This document shows, piece by piece, positions 1-7,700 of a stretch of 12,916 bases of DNA (position 1 is the first letter of the stretch; every line of letters starts with the position of its first letter). This stretch comes from Oscillospiraceae bacterium (GTDB taxonomy: Bacteria; Bacillota; Clostridia; Oscillospirales; Acutalibacteraceae), in contig CADBUK010000039.1 in the NCBI GenBank assembly GCA_902797915.1, positions 1 to 12,916 on the forward strand, in the 5' to 3' direction. Under the pieces are notes generated by a model, which saw only the letters and a list, made by a program, of their open reading frames with translations, searched no databases and was not told the origin of the DNA. The translations under genes were made by a program, and so were the position numbers.

Positions 1-990
1 AACGGGTCTGTGCTCTGCAACGGATTTCTTTGCAGCCAGACCGAGACGGAGAGCCTCAAGACCGTCATAAACAGTTGTCTGAGTAGGTTTGTCGTTAAGT
101 ACGCAGTCAATGAACTGGGTCATTTCATCAGTGAAGGACTGCATATATCTTTCAAGGAAGAAATAAAGCGGCTTGTCGGTCATATTACCGTCAGCATTAA
201 TGAAGGCAACATTTGTGGGAGTGTCGTTAGCAGCGGAAGCCTGACCGTTTGAGCCGAACACTTCAAGGCGCTGGTCATAGCCGTAAGCTGCGCGGCGGCA
301 GTTATCAATAACGCCGATTGCGCCGCTCTTGAACTTGAGAGCAACAAGCGCGGTATCAACGTCGCCAGCCTCGCCGATTGCAGGGTCAACCATAACGGTT
401 GCGTTTGCATAAACCTCGTCAACCTCGCCGCCGATGAAACGAGCCATATCAAAATCATGCACCGTCATATCAAGGAAGATACCGCCTGATACGGCAACAT
501 ATTCCGGCTTAGGAGGCTCAGGGTCACGAGAGGTAATCTTAATAGTCTGCAGTGTGCCGATTTTGCCTTCGTTTGCAAGTCTTTTAATCTCTGCAAAGTT
601 ATGGTCGTAACGTCTGTTGAAGCCTATCTGAAGCTTAACGCCCGCTTTGTCAACAGCGTCAATAACCTTCTTGATTTTAGCAACTGTTAAATCAACAGGC
701 TTTTCGCAGAAAATGTGCTTACCAGCCTCTGCAGCCTCACAAGCAATGTCAGCATGAGTGTCAGTTGATGAGCAAACAAGAACTGCCTGAATTTCAGGGT
801 TGTTTAAAATCTCATGATAATCCTGATAATAGTTCGGAATACCAAGCTCCTCGGCAAGCTTTTTAGCGCCGTCAACATAAATGTCGGAAACAGCAACGAT
901 TTCTGCCTGAGGGATGTGGTAAGTGATTGATTTTGCATGAACCTGACCGATTCTGCCCGCACCGATAATACCAACCTTTAATTTTTCCAT
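1..990 (-). CDS. iolG: Inositol 2-dehydrogenase-type Gfo/Idh/MocA oxidoreductase (3' end cut by window edge)
   Basis: Reading the minus strand from an ATG at 990 gives 330 uninterrupted codons to the window edge. The protein is a Gfo/Idh/MocA-family dehydrogenase. The closest match by motif is inositol 2-dehydrogenase, which oxidises myo-inositol to scyllo-inosose with NAD in the cytoplasm. Visible features are the Rossmann motif GAGRIG (residues 10-15), the conserved EKP with catalytic Lys97, GFNRRYD (123-129), SRDPEPP (154-160), and GGIFLDMTVHDFD (169-181) carrying the expected active-site Asp174 and His178. IolG proteins are about 335-345 residues and end shortly after a LGLAAKKS-type helix, seen here at 316-323, so only a few codons are missing. 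The start is supported by AAAGAGGT seven bases upstream. No inositol-pathway neighbour is visible, so the substrate could be another polyol or sugar. Confidence 0.88.
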   Translation of the reverse strand, partial: MEKLKVGIIGAGRIGQVHAKSITYHIPQAEIVAVSDIYVDGAKKLAEELGIPNYYQDYHEILNNPEIQAVLVCSSTDTHADIACEAAEAGKHIFCEKPVDLTVAKIKKVIDAVDKAGVKLQIGFNRRYDHNFAEIKRLANEGKIGTLQTIKITSRDPEPPKPEYVAVSGGIFLDMTVHDFDMARFIGGEVDEVYANATVMVDPAIGEAGDVDTALVALKFKSGAIGVIDNCRRAAYGYDQRLEVFGSNGQASAANDTPTNVAFINADGNMTDKPLYFFLERYMQSFTDEMTQFIDCVLNDKPTQTTVYDGLEALRLGLAAKKSVAEHRPV

Positions 991-1017
991 AGTAATTACC
1001 TCTTTTTAATTTATTTC

Positions 1018-1036
1018 GTGCAAATGCCCTTTGCAC
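1018..1036. repeat. Perfect 7-bp inverted repeat in the iolG leader (candidate operator or hairpin)
   Basis: GTGCAAA, five spacer bases (TGCCC), then TTTGCAC. The repeat sits just downstream of the predicted iolG transcription start and about 28 bases before the start codon. As DNA it resembles an operator for a dimeric repressor. As RNA it would form a short hairpin. Only the symmetry is directly seen. Confidence 0.55.
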
Positions 1037-1052
1037 AGATTTTTACAGTTTA

Positions 1053-1081
1053 ATAATATCACAGCGAAATTGTCAATGCAA
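1053..1081 (-). promoter_or_regulatory. Predicted sigma-A promoter for iolG, extended -10
   Basis: On the minus strand, TTGCAT (1081-1076), a 17-base spacer, then TATTAT (1058-1053) preceded by TGA, giving an extended -10 TGnTATTAT. A TTGACA overlaps the -35 region five bases further on and could serve a second, weaker promoter. Transcription would start near 1046, leaving a leader of about 55 bases that contains the inverted repeat at 1018-1036. Confidence 0.6.
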
Positions 1082-1124
1082 TAGATTTAATTTACAAAAT
1101 TTAAAATAATTAAAACAAATAATA

Positions 1125-1153
1125 TTGAAAACAGACATATTTTGCATTATAAT
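1125..1153 (+). promoter_or_regulatory. Predicted strong sigma-A promoter for the TSCPD-glycosidase-lepB operon
   Basis: TTGAAA (1125-1130), exactly 17 bases, then a perfect TATAAT (1148-1153) in AT-rich DNA. Start of transcription would be near 1160, about 50 bases before the first gene. No other convincing promoter was seen before the next two genes, so this one probably drives all three. Confidence 0.72.
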
Positions 1154-1169
1154 TAAGATTATTAAAATG

Positions 1170-1189
1170 GAGTAGTTTACGGACTGCTC
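1170..1189 (+). other. Small leader hairpin upstream of the TSCPD gene
   Basis: GAGTAGT and ACTGCTC can pair over seven positions, including one G-U wobble, around a TTACGG loop in the untranslated leader, ahead of the weak ribosome-binding region at 1194-1206. It has no U tract, so it is not a terminator. It may be a chance or stabilising structure. Confidence 0.3.
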
Positions 1190-1210
1190 AGATAGGAATG
1201 GAAAAGCGTT

Positions 1211-1468
1211 ATGACTTATTCATACAGAACAAGGGGCACCTGCTCCAGACAGATTAACTTTGAAATAGCAGACGACGGCGAAACCATACTTAACGTTGAA
1301 TTCATCGGCGGCTGCAACGGAAATCTGAAAGGAATCAGCGCGCTTGTAAAAGGAAAAAGCATTGACGATGTTATTGACACGCTGGAGGGAATTGACTGCA
1401 ATTTCAAAGGCACCTCCTGCCCCGACCAGCTTGCACAGGCACTCAAGGAATTTAAGGAAAACTATTAA
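1211..1468 (+). CDS. TSCPD-domain small protein (TIGR03905-like)
   Basis: An 85-residue protein of the TSCPD-domain family, named for the Thr-Ser-Cys-Pro-Asp motif seen here at residues 68-72 (GTSCPDQLAQAL). The motif also occurs at the C-terminus of some ribonucleotide reductases. The stand-alone small proteins common in Clostridia have no established function. Four cysteines fall at positions typical of the family: Cys11 in GTCS, Cys35 in FIGGCNGN, Cys63 and Cys70. This suggests metal binding or redox chemistry, but that is inference. The protein is cytoplasmic, with no signal or membrane segment. It is first in a three-gene operon and ends 15 bases before the glycosidase start. The ribosome-binding site is weak (AGGAATGGAAAAG, 1194-1206). 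Confidence 0.85.
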   Translation: MTYSYRTRGTCSRQINFEIADDGETILNVEFIGGCNGNLKGISALVKGKSIDDVIDTLEGIDCNFKGTSCPDQLAQALKEFKENY

Positions 1469-1483
1469 TCAAGGGTAAAAATT

Positions 1484-3820
1484 ATGTTTAAACTTGAAAG
1501 CAAAAAGCTCAAAAGAGAGTTTAATGTTAACGAGGGTATGCTGTACGCCTCGCAGATAGTCAACACCGAATCGGGAATGAAATTTATTCCCGACGGCAGC
1601 GGCTGCGAATTTGCGGTTAAATTTACTGACGGCGACGAGTTTACCTCTAAAAACCTAACCGTTAAGGAAGCAATTGAAAAGGACGGCAGCCTTTATTTCC
1701 GCTTTAACGAGGAAATGAACACCACCATCACAATCAATTACAGAATTGCAAAGGACGGCAGCACAATTGAAAAGCAGATTGCAATTGCGCAGAGCGAGCC
1801 GAAGCCGATTGACTACGTTTTGCTTGAAAACGTAGGTATAGTCAATTCGCAGAGCAGTTTTTCCGTAAGTGAGGCAAACGGCGATTTTTATTCAAATCTC
1901 GGTCAGCCGTTTTACATTGACAGCCTGTTTTTCGGCTGTCTGTTCCCTGCTACAAAAAATGAAATTGCGCACGGCAGAGGCGAAATAAAATACTACCTCG
2001 GCAAAAGCGCGGAGGGCAAAATTCTGTGCCCGACTACCGTAATGGGCGCCGCCGCAGGCACAAGCATATTTGAACTGAAAAAGGCGTTTTACGAATACCT
2101 TGACAGCATTGCCCTGCCCTGCGAATACCGTTTGCAATACTCCAGCAGAGACGACAGAGGCTCTGACATTGACGCGAACAACATTCAAAAATCCTTATAT
2201 AAAATTGAAAAACAGCTTTCAATGCGCGGAGTGCCACCGCTTGACGCTTACACCGTTGACGAGGGCTGGAGCAATTACAAGAGCGGCAAATGGGAAGTTA
2301 ACAGAAAAAAATTCCCGAACGGTCTGCTTGACGCAAGCTACACCGCAAAATCGCTCGGCAGCGGCTTCGGCTTATGGGTAAGCCCGAGAGGCGGCTCAGA
2401 AGCCTCGGGCAAATTTGCAAGAAGGATTGAAAAAAGCGGATTCGGACATTACAACGCAGAGGGCGACGATATTTGCGTTGCTTCCGAAACATATATTAAC
2501 AATATGAAGGAAGCGCTTATTAACGCAACAAGGGAAAACGACGTTTCCTTCTGGAAGCTTGACGGCTTTATCCTTACGCCCTGCCTTAACGAAAACCACG
2601 GGCATATCATAGGCGGCGAACAACAGATGTACGAGATTACCGAGCTTTGCGAGCGCTGGATAAACGTTATTAAGGCAATACGCAAGGCACGGCAGAAGCA
2701 AGGCAAAACGGTTAATATTTGCCTTGAAAGCTTTGTTAATCCCTCGCCCTTCTGGCTCAGATACGTTAATTCGGTTTATTACCAGAGCAGGCGCACAAAC
2801 AGCATTGACGCCGATATTACCGAACTTGAGGACTGGCTGACATTCAGGGACAGCAAGTACTACGACCTGCTGTTCGGACGCGGCGTACAGCTGCCGCTGT
2901 GGTCAATTCACAACGACGGGCTGATTTACGCAAGACAGACCGCTTTTAATTTCAGCGACGAAGAATTTGAAAAGCTTGTTTTCTGGCAGGCGTGCTGCGG
3001 CGCGGCACTCAACGAGCTTGATATTTCAAGGGGTAAGCTGAACGACGAAAAGTGGGACAGCCTTGCAAAAGCGGTAAAGTGGCAAAGGGCGAATTACCAT
3101 ATTCTGAAAAACGCAATGTTTATAGGCGGCAATCCTGCCGAAAACAACGTATACTTATATTCGGCGTGGGATGAGGACGCAAACGGAATTATAGCGCTGC
3201 GCAACCCGTCGAACGAGTCCACCCCGCTGACCCTGACGCTTAACAAGCTTATGGGCTGCCCCGAGGGTATGAGCGGTTTAAAGCGCACCAACATCTATAA
3301 CAGAAAAGGCAGCGTTGAGGGCGAGACTTACAAGTATAACGACCAGATTAATCTGACCCTTGCGCCGTATGAAATAAAGATTTTCCAGTTCGGCAAAGAG
3401 GACGTAAGACACGAAAGCCTTGAAAGCGGCACTGCGTTTACCATCAGCTTTGAAAGCGACGGCAACGACGGCGTTATCTGCCAGAACAACGATATTCGCG
3501 TTGCGATTGAAAAGGGCTGCTTTAACATTGCCGTAGGCGCGGTTCAGTTAAAGAGTGAAAGCATAATCAGCTCTACAACGCATAAGATTACAATAGTGCG
3601 TGAAAAGAACAAAACGGTTAAGCTTTACATTGACAATTTCCTTGACTGCAGCGCATATTCGCCGAAGGCAAAGCCTGAAATCGACACGGAGCTTATGAGC
3701 AGAGCAAACGCTTTCTCCGTTTCGGACAGGGCAACGCCGTATAACGAGATTATTCACATTGTAGAGCTTAAAGAAATACTTAAACAGGCAAGAAAAAAGA
3801 GAAAAGAGGCAAACGACTGA
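1484..3820 (+). CDS. Clan GH-D (melibiase/GH36-like) glycoside hydrolase with C-terminal LamG-like region
   Basis: A 778-residue protein that reads as a melibiase-like glycosidase. It has an N-terminal beta-rich domain (about 1-205), then a TIM barrel (about 210-540) starting at PPLDAYTVDEGW (251-262) and passing GLWVSPRGG (296-304). FWKLDGF (356-362) follows, where Asp360 matches the K-x-D nucleophile strand of GH36. NICLES (411-416) lies in the usual region of the acid/base strand, but the canonical SGGGR.D signature of alpha-galactosidases is absent. A beta domain follows (about 545-637). Residues about 645-765 (GTAFTISFES, HKITIVREKNKTVKLYIDN) resemble a concanavalin A/LamG fold. No signal peptide is present, so it should act on imported oligosaccharides in the cytoplasm. 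Start: AAGGG eight bases before the ATG. The stop overlaps the next start (TGATG). Family membership is likely, but alpha-galactosidase activity is unproven. Confidence 0.75.
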   Translation: MFKLESKKLKREFNVNEGMLYASQIVNTESGMKFIPDGSGCEFAVKFTDGDEFTSKNLTVKEAIEKDGSLYFRFNEEMNTTITINYRIAKDGSTIEKQIAIAQSEPKPIDYVLLENVGIVNSQSSFSVSEANGDFYSNLGQPFYIDSLFFGCLFPATKNEIAHGRGEIKYYLGKSAEGKILCPTTVMGAAAGTSIFELKKAFYEYLDSIALPCEYRLQYSSRDDRGSDIDANNIQKSLYKIEKQLSMRGVPPLDAYTVDEGWSNYKSGKWEVNRKKFPNGLLDASYTAKSLGSGFGLWVSPRGGSEASGKFARRIEKSGFGHYNAEGDDICVASETYINNMKEALINATRENDVSFWKLDGFILTPCLNENHGHIIGGEQQMYEITELCERWINVIKAIRKARQKQGKTVNICLESFVNPSPFWLRYVNSVYYQSRRTNSIDADITELEDWLTFRDSKYYDLLFGRGVQLPLWSIHNDGLIYARQTAFNFSDEEFEKLVFWQACCGAALNELDISRGKLNDEKWDSLAKAVKWQRANYHILKNAMFIGGNPAENNVYLYSAWDEDANGIIALRNPSNESTPLTLTLNKLMGCPEGMSGLKRTNIYNRKGSVEGETYKYNDQINLTLAPYEIKIFQFGKEDVRHESLESGTAFTISFESDGNDGVICQNNDIRVAIEKGCFNIAVGAVQLKSESIISSTTHKITIVREKNKTVKLYIDNFLDCSAYSPKAKPEIDTELMSRANAFSVSDRATPYNEIIHIVELKEILKQARKKRKEAND

Positions 3821-4680
3821 TGATTTGCAAAAAATGCGGATTTGAAGGCGCGGTTGAGAAGGACGACTGGATTTCCTGCCCTCACTGCGGAGCTGAATAT
3901 TTTAACACCGAGATTTCGGAGGAGAGCGCGACAAAGCTGATTGAAAGCATTGACAGGGACGGCGCGGAGCCCGAAGCAAAAACAGAAAGTAAAGCGGAGG
4001 AAAAGCAGGAGAAAAAGCCGAGCAAGGCAAAGGAAACCTTTGACTTTTTTGTTCCGATAGTTGCGGCGGTAATTGTAGCAATGCTGCTGAAAACCTTTGT
4101 ATTTGCAAACGCCGTTGTTCCCACGGGCTCAATGATTGCAACCATTAATGAAAAGGACAGACTGATTGCAAGCAGGCTTTCTTATAAAACAAAAAGCCCC
4201 GAAAGGTATGACATTATACTTTTCTACTACCCTGATAATGAGGAACAGATTTTTGTTAAGCGCGTTATCGGACTTCCCGGCGAAACCGTTGAGGTCAAAA
4301 ACGGAGTTGCTTATGTAACGGACAAAAACGGCAGCACTGCCGAAACCGAAACAAGCTTTATTAATCCCGAGGAAACGCCGACAGGCAATTACGGACCGTT
4401 TTACGTTCCCGCAAAGGGCGAGATTATTACGGTTATTGACGGCTTTGCATATAATTCAGACGGTATTGCGGTAGGGGCACAGAGCTTTATTGACAAATAC
4501 TGCGAGCTTGACGGCGAAGGAAACTACGTTATCCGCGAGGACTGCTATTTCTGTATGGGCGACAACCGCAACCATTCGCACGACTCAAGAAGCTGGCAGA
4601 ACCACTACGTTGCAAAGGATAAAATACTCGGCAAAGCAATATTCAAATACTACAAAGGCTTTGAAATGCTTACAGATTAA
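3820..4680 (+). CDS. lepB: Type I signal peptidase with N-terminal zinc ribbon
   Basis: Type I signal peptidase of 286 residues, which cuts signal peptides from secreted proteins at the outer face of the membrane. The catalytic domain shows box B PTGSM with nucleophile Ser104, box D VKRVIGLPGE with general base Lys147, and box E GDNRNHSHDSR (247-257). One membrane helix spans about 76-98. What is unusual is the first 70 residues: a zinc ribbon (CKKC at 3-6, CPHC at 20-23) followed by a charged Glu/Lys/Ala-rich linker, all predicted to lie in the cytoplasm. Bacterial enzymes of this size normally begin with only a few residues before the helix. The start codon overlaps the previous stop by one base (TGATG), with AAGAGG (3804-3809) ten bases upstream, so translation is probably coupled. 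The symbol follows the family; lepB/sipS paralogy cannot be decided. Confidence 0.92.
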   Translation: MICKKCGFEGAVEKDDWISCPHCGAEYFNTEISEESATKLIESIDRDGAEPEAKTESKAEEKQEKKPSKAKETFDFFVPIVAAVIVAMLLKTFVFANAVVPTGSMIATINEKDRLIASRLSYKTKSPERYDIILFYYPDNEEQIFVKRVIGLPGETVEVKNGVAYVTDKNGSTAETETSFINPEETPTGNYGPFYVPAKGEIITVIDGFAYNSDGIAVGAQSFIDKYCELDGEGNYVIREDCYFCMGDNRNHSHDSRSWQNHYVAKDKILGKAIFKYYKGFEMLTD

Positions 4681-4697
4681 TAAACATATTAATAAAC

Positions 4698-4727
4698 AAA
4701 CGCCACCCGCTTTTGCAGGTGGCGTTT
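4698..4727. terminator. Hairpin terminator after lepB
   Basis: AAACGCCACC pairs perfectly with GGTGGCGTTT over ten bases around a ten-base loop that can itself add two G-C pairs. It starts 17 bases after the lepB stop. The following bases are T/A-rich (TTATTATAT) rather than a pure U tract, so termination may rely partly on the next hairpin. Confidence 0.72.
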
Positions 4728-4740
4728 ATTATATAAAAAA

Positions 4741-4775
4741 TCAGAGGCGTCCTTCAACGCCTCTGATATATTTTT
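4741..4775. terminator. Bidirectional terminator between lepB and nifJ
   Basis: TCAGAGGCGT pairs with ACGCCTCTGA (4741-4750 with 4757-4766) around a six-base loop. On the plus strand it is followed by TATATTTTT. On the minus strand it is followed by TTTTTTATAT, a good U tract 26 bases after the nifJ stop. It is the main nifJ terminator and a second stop for the plus operon. Confidence 0.85.
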
Positions 4776-4791
4776 AGATTTTTGCCGATGA

Positions 4792-7700
4792 TTAGTCGTT
4801 CTTAGGAGCGTAGTAATCAACGGTACGAAGCAGCTCGTTGTACTTCTTAACTGCGTTATCAGCAGCAATTGCAAAGAGCTTTTCAGCTTTATCCGGGAAG
4901 CTTCTCTTGAGTGATGAGTAACGGGTTTCGCCGTTGATGAACTCAATATAATCGCCTGTCGGAGCCTTGGAATCAAGTGAGAACGGATTCTTGCCCTCTT
5001 CGATAAGAGCAGGATTGTATCTGAACAGATTCCAGTAGCCAGCCATTACAGCCTTCTTCTGCTCTGCCTGATTGAACGGCATCTTGATACCGTGGTTGAT
5101 ACAAGGAGCATAAGCGATGATGATTGACGGACCGTCATAAGCCTCAGCCTCTTTGAATGCCTTTAAGCACTGGTTGTAATCAGCGCCCATAGCAACCTGA
5201 GCAACATATACATAGCCGTAAGACATAGCAATTCTTGCAAGGTCCTTCTTCTTGGTAATCTTACCTGAAGCAGCAAACTGAGCAACTGCGCCTGTAGGAG
5301 TAGACTTTGAAGCCTGACCGCCTGTGTTTGAGTAAACCTCAGTATCGAATACAAGAACGTTTACGTCCTGATTCTGAGCAAGAACGTGGTCAAGACCGCC
5401 GAAGCCGATATCATAAGCCCAGCCGTCGCCGCCGAAAATCCACTGGCTCTTCTTAGCAGCATAATCCTTATCCTTCAGGAAGTCCTCAGCAGCAGCCTTT
5501 TCCTCACCCTCAAGGGTTACGGTTTCAAGCGCTTTGATGAGAGCCTTTGCAGGAGCGTCATTACCGCGGGTTGATGAGAAGGTGTCAAGGTAAGCCTTAA
5601 CCTCATCTGCAACTGCGGAATTCTGAAGCTTCATAGCGTCCTCAGCAAGTCTTGAACGAATCTGAGCCTGAGCAAGGAACATACCGAGACCGAACTCTGC
5701 GTTATCCTCAAACAGTGAGTTAGACCAAGCAGGACCGTTGCCCTTCTTATCTACCGTATAAGGAGTTGAAGGAGCAGAACCACCCCAGATTGAAGAACAA
5801 CCTGTTGCGTTTGCTACATACATCTTGTCGCCGTAAAGCTGAGTAACAAGCTTAGCGTAAGGAGTTTCGCCGCAGCCTGCGCAAGCGCCTGAGAACTCAA
5901 GGTAAGGCTTGAGATACTGTGTTGAAATAACTGTTGCGTCGGAAGCAACTGCAGCCTTGGGTTCGATGTCACAAAGAGCGTCATAAACCGGCTGCTCATC
6001 CATCTGAGAAGCGATAGGCTTCATTGTAAGTGACTTAGTCGGGCAAACGTTTGCGCATGAGGAACAGCCTGTGCAGTCAAGGGTTGAAACGATGAGAGCA
6101 TATTTAAGGCCTGTATCCTTAGGAACTTTAAGGTCAACTGCCTTTGTGTTTGCGGGTGCAGCAGCAAGCTCGTCAGCCGTTAAAGCAACGGGGCGGATAA
6201 CTGCGTGCGGGCAAACCATTGAGCAGCGGTTACACTGAGCGCACTTTGTGGGATCCCATTCGGGAACGTCAACAGCGATACCGCGCTTTTCAAACGCAGC
6301 AGAACCCTGCGGGAATACGCCGTCAGCCATATCAACGAACTTGGAAACGGGAACGGTGTCGCCCTTCTGGTGTGAAACAGGTTCAAGGATATTCTTAACG
6401 AATACCTTCATATCCTCACGGTCAGTGTTGATAACGAGTTCCTCTTCCTCGTCAGCAGCGGTCTTCCAGCTTTCAGGAACGTCAACCTTAATAAGCTCCT
6501 TGGAGCCGCGGTCAATACCCTGATGGTTAGCAGCAACGATAGCGTCGCCCTTCTTTGAGAACTTAGCAGTTGCCTTAGCCTTCATAAGCTCGATAGCCTG
6601 ATCAACGGGAAGGATGCCCGAAATAGTAAAGAATGCGGACTGAAGAATTGTTGAAGCTCTGCCGCGAAGGCCAACTTCCTCTGCAATCTTAATACCGTTA
6701 ATGATGTAGAAATTAATGTCGTTGTTTGCAATATATCTCTTCATAGCTGCGGGAAGCTCTTTATCAAGCTCCTCAGGAGTCCAGATGCAGTTAAGAAGGA
6801 AGGTGCCGCCGGGAACAAGGTCCTGAACCATATCATACTTGGTTACATATGACGGGCAGTGGCAGGCAACGAAGTTTGCCTTATTGATAAGATATGTTGA
6901 GGTAATCGGGCTTGAGCCGAAGCGGAGATGAGAAACGGTGATACCGCCTGACTTCTTTGAGTCATAGAAGAAATAGCCCTGTGCGAACATATCCGTATTA
7001 TCGCCGATAATCTTGATTGAGTCCTTATTAGCACCAACAGTGCCGTCTGAGCCGAGACCCCAGAACTTACAGCTTGTTGTGCCTGCAGGAGTAGTGTCAA
7101 CGCTTTCGCCAGCCTCAAGAGAAAGGTTAGTAACGTCATCGGTAATACCGATTGTGAAGGTCTGCTTAGGAGCGTCTGCCTTCATATTGTTGTATATTGC
7201 AAGAATATGAGCAGGAATAGTGTCCTTAGAGCCGAGACCGTAACGGCCGTGGTAGATAGGAGTGGTTTCAAACTGAGAACCCTTGAACGCTGCAACAACA
7301 TCAAGATAAAGAGGTTCGCCGATTGAGCCGGGCTCCTTAGTTCTGTCAAGAACGGAGAACTTCTTAACGGTTGAAGGAATAACGTCAAGAAGATACTTCG
7401 GTGAGAACGGTCTGTAAAGATGAACCTTAACGAGACCAACCTTTTCGCCCTTAGCGTTGAGGTAATCAACTGTTTCGGCGATGGTGTCGCAAACAGAACC
7501 CATTGCGATAATTACATGCTCTGCATCAGCAGCGCCGTAATAATTGAACGGCTTGTAATCTGTTCCGATTTTCTCGTTAATCATATTCATATACATAACG
7601 GTTGTTTCAACAGAATCGTTATAGTACTTGTTGCAAGCCTCTCTGTGCTGGAAGAAAAGGTCTGAGTTTTCAGCGGAACCGCGAAGAGTAGGATGCTCAG

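Noticed and set aside
1018..1036. Reading the iolG leader repeat as a transcription terminator or a classical cre site
   Set aside because: It is not followed by a U tract in the iolG direction, and the sequence does not fit the CcpA cre consensus centre.
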